From contig DFYV01000134.1 of the NCBI GenBank assembly GCA_002383425.1, positions 3,067 to 12,419 of the forward strand: DNA of 9,353 nt. Direction: 5' to 3'. Under the pieces are notes generated by a model, which saw only the letters and a list, made by a program, of their open reading frames with translations, made no database searches and was not told the DNA's origin. Positions 4,071-9,353 of the stretch are shown here, one piece after another; the first letter of the stretch is position 1, and each line of letters opens with the position of its first letter. The position numbers and the translations under genes are program-made. This DNA comes from Bacteroidales bacterium UBA4073. GTDB taxonomy: Bacteria; Bacteroidota; Bacteroidia; Bacteroidales; Tenuifilaceae.

Positions 4071-5819
4071 TTACCTGGTAGCCTCCTCAAGCTTGCGCAT
4101 GATAGAAAAGATAAAAATGGCCGATAGCAAGCAGCAAACTACCAAAATTCCCCAAAAAGCCCATAAGGGTAATTTATTCCAAAATATTCCTATAATTCCT
4201 ACTCCATAGTTTCCAATTGCTGTTGCCGCAAGCCAACCTCCTTGCATTAAACCTTTATACTTTGGCGGAGCTACTTTTGAAACAAATGATATTCCCATAG
4301 GACTGAGGAATAATTCCGCAATAGTTAAAATAAAGTAAGTGTTAATAAGCCAATATGGCGAAATTAGCACTTCAGCAGGGGCACGAACCTCATCAATTTC
4401 CTTCGGCGAATAACCAATAAGCTGCAATGATCCAATAGCCAACACAATAAAGCCAATGGCAGTTATTATCATGCCGATTCCTATTTTTCTTGGAGCAGAA
4501 GGTTCTTTCCCTTTTTTTGCAAGGTAAGCGAAGAAACTAACAATTATTGGGGTTAATGCAACAATAAAGAATGGATTAAAGTGTTGGAATTTCTGTGGCG
4601 TAAACGGATTCATTTCTTTATATCCTGCAAAAAATGAATCGGGGTTACTATTTTCAATTCCAAAGAAGCTTAACCCTTCGATTCTCAGTATCGCCAATAA
4701 CGAAAATACAATAAAAGAAACCAATGCGATTATCTTGTATTTTACACTGCTCCTTGGTTTCAAAATAAAGTAAATACTACCCAATGCTAATGCAATAGGA
4801 AGTAACCCGAATAAATCAAACCAAATATTAGTGTATTTACCTACTTGCCCCACAGTGTAGTCACGTGCAAAGATGGTCATGGCCGCTCCATTTTGGTGAA
4901 ATGCCATCCAGAAGAATATTACTACAAAAAATACCATGCCAAGAGCATATAATCTGTCCTTAATTTGTTTAGGGGTAAGTTCCACCATTTGACTTTTCAG
5001 ATTAACATCTTTTGCTTTTTGTGTTTCTGTTATATCGGCAGACTTGTAATATTTCTTGAAACCCCAGAAAATTATCATAGAGGCAATTAAGCTGATGCAG
5101 GCAACTCCAAAAGCCCAATGGTACGATTCACTTAACGTGTTTATATATGTTGTACTAAAATTAGTCAGGTCACCGACATACCCTTGCTGTGCTGCAAGTG
5201 ATGTTAGTTTTTCCGATACAGTTACCCCATCAATAATTTCATGTCCTTTATTTTCCAGAAATTTATGGGCAAGTGCAGGTATGTCAGCATTATAGAAAAA
5301 TCCTTTTTTGTTAAGTATCCAATTGCTCACAGCATCGGCAGCGGTTGGAGCAAACATGGCACCAATATTTATCCCCATGTAAAAAATATTGAAAGCAATG
5401 TCCCTGTTCTTGCTGTATTTTGGGTCGTCGTAAAGATTTCCAACAAGTGCTTGAAGGTTACCCTTAAAAAGTCCCGTTCCTAATGAAATAACGGCCAGTG
5501 CAGTAAAAATAAGGACTTTGCCACCATCCATTGGTGTTGGAATTGCCAGTAGAATGTACCCTAAAAACATTACCACTAATCCCATACTTATGGTTTTCCC
5601 ATAGCCAAAAACTTTATCGGCAAGTATTCCGCCAATTAGAGGCATGAAGTAAACAAACGCCAGGAATATTCCAAATATTTGGGTTGCTCCTGCTGCGGTG
5701 TATCCATATTTTGCTTGAAGGAATAGCGTGAAAATGGCGAGCATGGTGTAGTATCCAAATCTTTCGCCCATGTTGGCAAAAAACGCTACTAATAGTCCTT
5801 TAGGATGATTTTTTAGCAT
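4071..5819 (-). CDS. POT/PTR2-family peptide MFS transporter
   Basis: A 582-residue inner-membrane transporter of the proton-dependent oligopeptide family (major facilitator superfamily), with about 14 hydrophobic segments, expected to import di- and tripeptides. Family marks: GERFGYY (18-24) in TM1, GTGLFKGN (114-121) with the conserved TM4 Lys119, FNIFYMGINIG (143-153, the PTR2 signature), and AELFLSPMGIS (501-511) with Glu502 in TM10. Two coupling positions differ from the classical family: the first glutamate of ExxER is Asn16, and the TM7 acid of the FEQxG motif is His308 (FHQNG). I believe this is shared by a Bacteroidota subgroup rather than unique. Loops at about 167-232 and 385-412 are long. 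The gene looks more AT-rich than dnaB. It has its own TTTG-N19-TATTTTTG promoter and no operon partner. Peptide specificity cannot be read from sequence. Confidence 0.93.
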   Translation of the reverse strand: MLKNHPKGLLVAFFANMGERFGYYTMLAIFTLFLQAKYGYTAAGATQIFGIFLAFVYFMPLIGGILADKVFGYGKTISMGLVVMFLGYILLAIPTPMDGGKVLIFTALAVISLGTGLFKGNLQALVGNLYDDPKYSKNRDIAFNIFYMGINIGAMFAPTAADAVSNWILNKKGFFYNADIPALAHKFLENKGHEIIDGVTVSEKLTSLAAQQGYVGDLTNFSTTYINTLSESYHWAFGVACISLIASMIIFWGFKKYYKSADITETQKAKDVNLKSQMVELTPKQIKDRLYALGMVFFVVIFFWMAFHQNGAAMTIFARDYTVGQVGKYTNIWFDLFGLLPIALALGSIYFILKPRSSVKYKIIALVSFIVFSLLAILRIEGLSFFGIENSNPDSFFAGYKEMNPFTPQKFQHFNPFFIVALTPIIVSFFAYLAKKGKEPSAPRKIGIGMIITAIGFIVLAIGSLQLIGYSPKEIDEVRAPAEVLISPYWLINTYFILTIAELFLSPMGISFVSKVAPPKYKGLMQGGWLAATAIGNYGVGIIGIFWNKLPLWAFWGILVVCCLLSAIFIFSIMRKLEEATR

Positions 5820-5859
5820 ATTATTGGTTTTTGGTTTGTGTTTACTCTTTTCAGATTGA

Positions 5860-5890
5860 CAAAAATAGTTTATTAAGGTTTATTTCCAAA
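5860..5890 (-). promoter_or_regulatory. Promoter of the POT transporter gene
   Basis: On the minus strand: TTTG (5890-5887), exactly 19 nt, then TATTTTTG (5867-5860). This matches the Bacteroidota consensus at both elements and is the best promoter in the window. The ATG at 5819 follows after a leader of about 33 nt. Confidence 0.85.
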
Positions 5891-6009
5891 TTTTAAAAAA
5901 ATGTTGTATAGCTATTTTGTTAAGTTTATTTTACCTTATCAATAATAAAATCTCACAACTCATCGATTTTTATTTGTAAAACTCAGTTCACCTCAAGCAA
6001 AAAAATTAG

Positions 6010-6017
6010 TAAATTAG
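6010..6017 (+). promoter_or_regulatory. Possible -7 element for nnr
   Basis: TAAATTAG matches TAnnTTTG at all but one fixed position and ends 17 nt before the ATG at 6035, the spacing seen at neighbouring genes. No -33 TTTG lies 19-21 nt upstream. The 215-nt gap to the divergent transporter gene offers no better match on this strand. Confidence 0.3.
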
Positions 6018-6034
6018 CGGGATACCATTTAGCC

Positions 6035-7549
6035 ATGAAAGTATTTAGGACCAACCAGATCAAAGCTATTGATGATTACACCATTGAACATGAGCCAATT
6101 GAATCGATCGATTTGATGGAACGGGCAGCAACAGCCCTCTTCACATGGTTTAGCAATAGGTATAGCGAGAATCATCAGGTAAAGATTTTTTGCGGACCCG
6201 GAAATAATGGGGGCGATGGAATGGCTCTGGCACGACTGCTGATTATCGCAGGTTTTAAAACGCACACCTTCTACTTAAAGTCCGATAGCTACACCTCGAA
6301 TTTTACGTTAAACCTTGAAAGGCTAAAGGGGTTGACCAGTGAGGTGCATTTAATAAAAAATCACTCCGATTTCCCGGCAATATTACCGGGCGATCTTGTA
6401 ATTGATGCTCTTTACGGCTCAGGCCTTAGTCGGCCGGTTGAAGGGATGGCGGCTCAGCTAATTGAACACATCAACTCTTCGCATGCTAAGGTTATTTCAA
6501 TTGATATCCCTTCGGGGCTTTTTGGCGAAGCCAATCCGTTCCCTAATACCAATCCGGTAATCAAGGCCGATTACTGCCTCAGCTTTCAGTTCCCCAAGCT
6601 GGCTTTTTTCATGCCAGAGAACGAGCAATTCGTTAAGCAGTGGGCAGTGCTTCACATCGGTTTGCACCCATTAGCCATTGAAAATACGCCAACGTCATAC
6701 TTCTATACTGTTGCTAACAGCATTAGGGCCGAACTTTTTAGGCTATCAACCTTTGCCCATAAGGGAACCTTTGGGCATGCGTTAGTATTGGCCGGCTCGT
6801 ATGGTATGATGGGCGCCGCTTGCCTTTGTGCAAAATCGGCTATCAGAAGTGGCACCGGATTGGTTACCATGCACGTTCCTGAAATTGGATATCAAATTGC
6901 CCAGCTTGATGTTCCTGAGGCCTTGACCAGTGTTGATAGCAGCGATACTCACCTGACAGAATTTCCGACATTGGAAAGGTATAATGCAATTGCTGTTGGG
7001 CCAGGAATTGCTCAGAGTAGCGATACAGGCGAAATGCTGTTTAAGCTGATCAAATCATCACGGGCACCATTGGTAATTGATGCCGATGGGCTTAATTTGC
7101 TTTCGCGTAATATCGATATTTTAAGTGATGCAAAGGCTCAGGTAATTCTTACCCCACACCCCGGCGAATTCGACAAACTTTTTGGCAAATCGCAAAATAG
7201 CTGGCAAAGACTTGAACTTGCCAGTGAAATGGCTAAAAAATTCAATGCTATTATTGTGTTGAAAGGCGCTTACACAAGGGTTGTTTTACCTAACGGTAAT
7301 GTGCACTTCAACTCCACGGGAAATCCAGGCATGGCCACTGGTGGGAGTGGCGATGTGCTCACCGGTATTATTACCGGTTTGTTGGCTCATGGGCTATCCC
7401 CAACCGATGCCGCCATTACAGGCGTATTCATCCATGGTCTTGCTGGCGATCTGGCCGCTGACGATTTTGGAAAAATTAGCCTATGTGCTTCTGATATTGT
7501 AAGCTATATTTGTAAAGCATTCAACCACATTACTAAAAACAATGAGTAA
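6035..7549 (+). CDS. nnr: Bifunctional NAD(P)H-hydrate repair enzyme Nnr (epimerase + ADP-dependent dehydratase)
   Basis: Nnr repairs NADH and NADPH that have been hydrated to inactive NAD(P)HX. The N-terminal YjeF_N domain (about 1-215) interconverts the R and S epimers; the C-terminal ribokinase-like domain (about 225-500) dehydrates the S form using ADP. Epimerase marks: CGPGNNGGDG (53-62), VIDALYGSG (122-130) and SIDIPSG (155-161). Dehydratase marks: HKGTFGHALVLAGS (242-255), GPGI (322-325), VIDADGLNLL (347-356), TPHPGEF (373-379) and NPGMATGGSGDVLTGI (430-445), which includes the probable catalytic Asp440. At 504 residues it is full length with both active sites intact. The ATG fits the conserved N-terminal start (RTNQIKAID). 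Its last 8 nt overlap the start of the lipoprotein gene, so the two are probably co-transcribed and translationally coupled. The enzyme acts in the cytoplasm. Confidence 0.96.
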   Translation: MKVFRTNQIKAIDDYTIEHEPIESIDLMERAATALFTWFSNRYSENHQVKIFCGPGNNGGDGMALARLLIIAGFKTHTFYLKSDSYTSNFTLNLERLKGLTSEVHLIKNHSDFPAILPGDLVIDALYGSGLSRPVEGMAAQLIEHINSSHAKVISIDIPSGLFGEANPFPNTNPVIKADYCLSFQFPKLAFFMPENEQFVKQWAVLHIGLHPLAIENTPTSYFYTVANSIRAELFRLSTFAHKGTFGHALVLAGSYGMMGAACLCAKSAIRSGTGLVTMHVPEIGYQIAQLDVPEALTSVDSSDTHLTEFPTLERYNAIAVGPGIAQSSDTGEMLFKLIKSSRAPLVIDADGLNLLSRNIDILSDAKAQVILTPHPGEFDKLFGKSQNSWQRLELASEMAKKFNAIIVLKGAYTRVVLPNGNVHFNSTGNPGMATGGSGDVLTGIITGLLAHGLSPTDAAITGVFIHGLAGDLAADDFGKISLCASDIVSYICKAFNHITKNNE

Positions 7550-8642
7550 AAAAATTTTCATTGCATGGCTTGCGCTTGCTTTAGTAGGCTGTAACAGCAA
7601 AACCATTCAGGTTGTTCCATTACAAAATCAAGTCGATGGTAAAGTAGCTGTTTACTACACTTTACCCCGAACCGTTATATACATAAGGGTAATTTGTATT
7701 CAAAATGAGTATATCCCTGGACCCTATGCCGATTACGCAACAAAATTTTTAGGAATTGAGGGTGTAAGTAATACTCCAAAGATTGAATACTCCATCGAAA
7801 AGGTAGATATTGAAGCCCAATCGGAATCTGACCCAAAAGCAATGTTTGCGGTTTACCCTTCGGGTAAGGGATATGGAAACTTTCTGGCACTATCACAGGA
7901 AGGATTAATCTTACCTGTGAACAAAAACATTAATGGCAAAAGCATATATTTGGAACAGGAACGCAGCGATTTAGATGGGATTGTTTATAAAGATTTATCC
8001 CCTAATCCGTTTATTGCGCAAGAAAATTCAACATTTTATGGTCGCACCTTACGCGATAGCGTTTACGTAAGAGTTCCCATACAGCGTTCGGTAACCGTCG
8101 AGAAAAACATGGAAGAAAAGGCCCAAGAGGCAGCCGATTTTATTTTCAACATCCGAAAAAAAAGACTCGATTTTCTCACCCCCGATATCGACCATCCCTT
8201 TACTGGCGATGCCTTGCAGCTAATTCTAAATGAACTTCAACGGTTGGAGGATGAATACCTTGCCCTGTTCATTGGGAAAAGGTTTGCTCATAGGATTACT
8301 CAGGTTTTTAGCTATATCCCGTCAAACCCGGAGGGTGAAAGTGCAATCCTATTCCGATTTTCGGAAAGTAAGGGTATCTTGCCCGCAACCGATCTTTCTG
8401 GGAGACCTATCATTGTTGAGCTCGATCAACCCGAATACCCCGAAGCCCTCGATGCCGTTAAGAGCAGTATCGAAACCTTAACATCAAAGGCAAACCTTGA
8501 TAGATTTTACTACCGTATTTCCTTTGGAACAAACATCCGCATTGCCGATGGAAAACAGCAACTTATTGCAAAGCGGTTAAACGTTTACCAGTATGGTGTT
8601 TTAGCTCAGCTGCCTGTAAACTTTCCTGAAAAAAATAATTAG
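7542..8642 (+). CDS. DUF4831-family lipoprotein
   Basis: A 366-residue protein with a lipoprotein signal peptide: basic MSKK, hydrophobic core and lipobox LVGC (14-17), with Cys17 as the lipidation site followed by Asn-Ser-Lys. The mature protein resembles DUF4831, a Bacteroidota family of unknown function. The resemblance is clearest in the early part, AVYYTLPRT (36-44) followed by a Gly-Pro-Tyr-Ala-Asp-Tyr-Ala then LGI segment (60-72). The rest is mixed alpha/beta, with a charged helical stretch near residues 185-205 and no membrane helix or catalytic motif I can name. The start overlaps the end of nnr by 8 nt (ATG inside the last codons), which argues for one transcript. The stop codon overlaps the stop of the opposing thioredoxin-like gene. 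The family call is from memory of its pattern; the function is unknown. Confidence 0.87.
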   Translation: MSKKIFIAWLALALVGCNSKTIQVVPLQNQVDGKVAVYYTLPRTVIYIRVICIQNEYIPGPYADYATKFLGIEGVSNTPKIEYSIEKVDIEAQSESDPKAMFAVYPSGKGYGNFLALSQEGLILPVNKNINGKSIYLEQERSDLDGIVYKDLSPNPFIAQENSTFYGRTLRDSVYVRVPIQRSVTVEKNMEEKAQEAADFIFNIRKKRLDFLTPDIDHPFTGDALQLILNELQRLEDEYLALFIGKRFAHRITQVFSYIPSNPEGESAILFRFSESKGILPATDLSGRPIIVELDQPEYPEALDAVKSSIETLTSKANLDRFYYRISFGTNIRIADGKQQLIAKRLNVYQYGVLAQLPVNFPEKNN

Positions 8643-9190
8643 GGTTGGGTCACCTTACTATTGAGTTTACCGGTAAAATTTGCCCTGAAGTTCTCCCAGC
8701 TCTGGGTTTTGTATGCTTCACTTTCGATGTAGGCCATTATCGGTTCAAGTTGATCGGGGGTTAGATAACCGGAAATGTAGGTTATGAGGTTGTTATTTTC
8801 GTCCATAAATACTATGGAAGGGTACGATAAGCGCCCCTGTAAAAGGGCAATGGCAAACTCGTGGGGGCTTCGTGGACCACGGCCAGTGCTTTTGTAAACC
8901 TTACCTTTATATATGATCTCCTTTGTTCCCTCGGCGTTGAACTTAACCGCATGAAATTTTGTGGCAAGGTAGGTGGCAATTACAGGGTTTGAAAAGGTGT
9001 TTTCATCCATCTTTTTACACCACCCGCACCAATCGGTATATACATCGATAAATATTTTTCGCGGAGTTTTGGCGTTTGCTTCAAACGCTTTATCTATTTC
9101 AATCCAGTTTACTTTATCATTCTGGGCATGAGTTGTATAGGATGATATTAAAGAGATGCCAGCAATTAGTAATCCAATTTTACTTTTCAT
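8639..9190 (-). CDS. Exported thioredoxin-like protein with CGWC motif
   Basis: A 183-residue thioredoxin-fold protein with a cleavable Sec signal peptide: MKSK, hydrophobic core, probable cleavage after Thr-His-Ala22, leaving Gln-Asn-Asp. The redox site is WCGWCKKM with Cys55 and Cys58. The DVYTDWCGWCKKMD context and the following TFSNPVIATYL (65-75) are typical of the Thioredoxin_7/DUF255-like branch rather than classical thioredoxin. The cis-proline loop is SYPSIVF (Pro124). About 25 residues between strands (about 88-116, including KVYKSTGRGPRSPHE) form an insertion relative to thioredoxin. It should act in the periplasm as a thiol-disulfide reductase or chaperone-like protein; the partner is unknown. 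The gene converges on the DUF4831 gene with a 4-nt overlap (8639-8642). A TAnnTTTG match lies 110 nt upstream and a one-mismatch version 32 nt upstream. Confidence 0.92.
   Translation of the reverse strand: MKSKIGLLIAGISLISSYTTHAQNDKVNWIEIDKAFEANAKTPRKIFIDVYTDWCGWCKKMDENTFSNPVIATYLATKFHAVKFNAEGTKEIIYKGKVYKSTGRGPRSPHEFAIALLQGRLSYPSIVFMDENNNLITYISGYLTPDQLEPIMAYIESEAYKTQSWENFRANFTGKLNSKVTQP
8695..8710 (+). terminator. Possible weak terminator after the nnr operon
   Basis: CCCAG (8695-8699) and CTGGG (8702-8706) form a short palindrome followed by TTTT (8707-8710), 53 nt past the lipoprotein gene stop and inside the opposing thioredoxin-like gene. With realistic loop geometry the stem is only 4 bp, so this is weak, but no better candidate follows the operon. 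Confidence 0.25.
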
Positions 9191-9221
9191 AGCCGTGGTT
9201 TTGGTTAGCAGAAAATTTTAT

Positions 9222-9229
9222 CAAAGTAA
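9222..9229 (-). promoter_or_regulatory. Candidate -7 element near the thioredoxin-like gene
   Basis: TTACTTTG on the minus strand (9229 to 9222) matches TAnnTTTG except at the second base and ends 31 nt before the ATG at 9190. No -33 TTTG is seen. It competes with the exact match further upstream at 9300-9307. Confidence 0.3.
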
Positions 9230-9299
9230 TGCGTTAGAAGTTATTTAGTATCGTCATATTTGAATCCCCTCCGAAAAGTCTCTTTCATTGCATGCGAAC

Positions 9300-9307
9300 C
9301 AAAAATA
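9300..9307 (-). promoter_or_regulatory. Exact -7 match further upstream of the thioredoxin-like gene
   Basis: TATTTTTG on the minus strand (9307 to 9300) is an exact TAnnTTTG match 109 nt before the ATG, without a -33 TTTG at the usual spacing. If used, the leader would be about 100 nt. Confidence 0.35.
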
Positions 9308-9353
9308 CACACGATTGAGAGATGGCACGATGGCACGAGTTTACAATGAAATG

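Noticed and set aside
8666..8677. 12-nt perfect palindrome TTTACCGGTAAA near the end of the thioredoxin-like gene
   Set aside because: It lies in coding sequence with no loop for a terminator and no adjacent promoter; a chance palindrome of this length is plausible.

Overview
The window reads as chromosomal housekeeping DNA from a member of the Bacteroidota, probably near the Bacteroidales/Marinilabiliales; the genus cannot be told from this sequence. The main evidence is promoter type: five exact TAnnTTTG -7 elements sit at plausible distances upstream of five genes, two of them with a TTG/TTTG -33 element exactly 19 nt upstream. There are no clear Shine-Dalgarno sequences. The gene content also fits: a DUF4831 lipoprotein, a short membrane-anchored protein often mislabelled 6-phosphogluconate dehydrogenase, an RRM/RGG protein and a Bacteroidota-type POT transporter. 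No CRISPR array, tRNA, rRNA, insertion sequence or phage gene was found.

Layout. 1-221: a heptamer repeat array, a group of DnaA-box-like words, and the dnaB promoter. 222-1769 (+): replicative helicase DnaB. 1772-2488 (-): a YjjG-type HAD nucleotidase, convergent with dnaB after only 2 nt. Its 3' end contains the intrinsic terminator that would serve dnaB. 2489-2828: a divergent promoter region with a second heptamer array. 2829-3209 (+): a 126-residue one-helix membrane protein, separated by a bidirectional terminator from 3258-3635 (-), an RRM RNA-binding protein with a Gly/Arg tail. 3636-4070: the RRM gene's long leader and promoter plus a third heptamer array. 4071-5819 (-): a POT-family peptide transporter with altered proton-coupling residues. 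6035-7549 (+): bifunctional NAD(P)HX repair enzyme Nnr, overlapping by 8 nt with 7542-8642 (+), a DUF4831 lipoprotein. 8639-9190 (-): an exported thioredoxin-like protein whose stop codon overlaps that of the lipoprotein gene.

The genes do not form one pathway. They are small units, mostly single genes, with one likely two-gene operon (nnr plus the lipoprotein). Convergent ends are packed tightly, while several promoter-bearing gaps are expanded by repeats.

The strongest unexplained signal is the set of three intergenic heptamer arrays. Each has block A, (GTTGTTC)n, then exactly 9 nt of G/A-rich spacer starting with GG, then a long run of 7-nt words kept in strict register. The word families differ between copies (ATTCGTA, GTTGATG, GTTCATG, TTTAGAA, TTTAACC). 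In all three, block A is distal and the track points toward the promoter of the next gene on that strand. Whether this is a mobile or recombinogenic repeat, a transcribed element or a protein-binding platform cannot be decided from this window.
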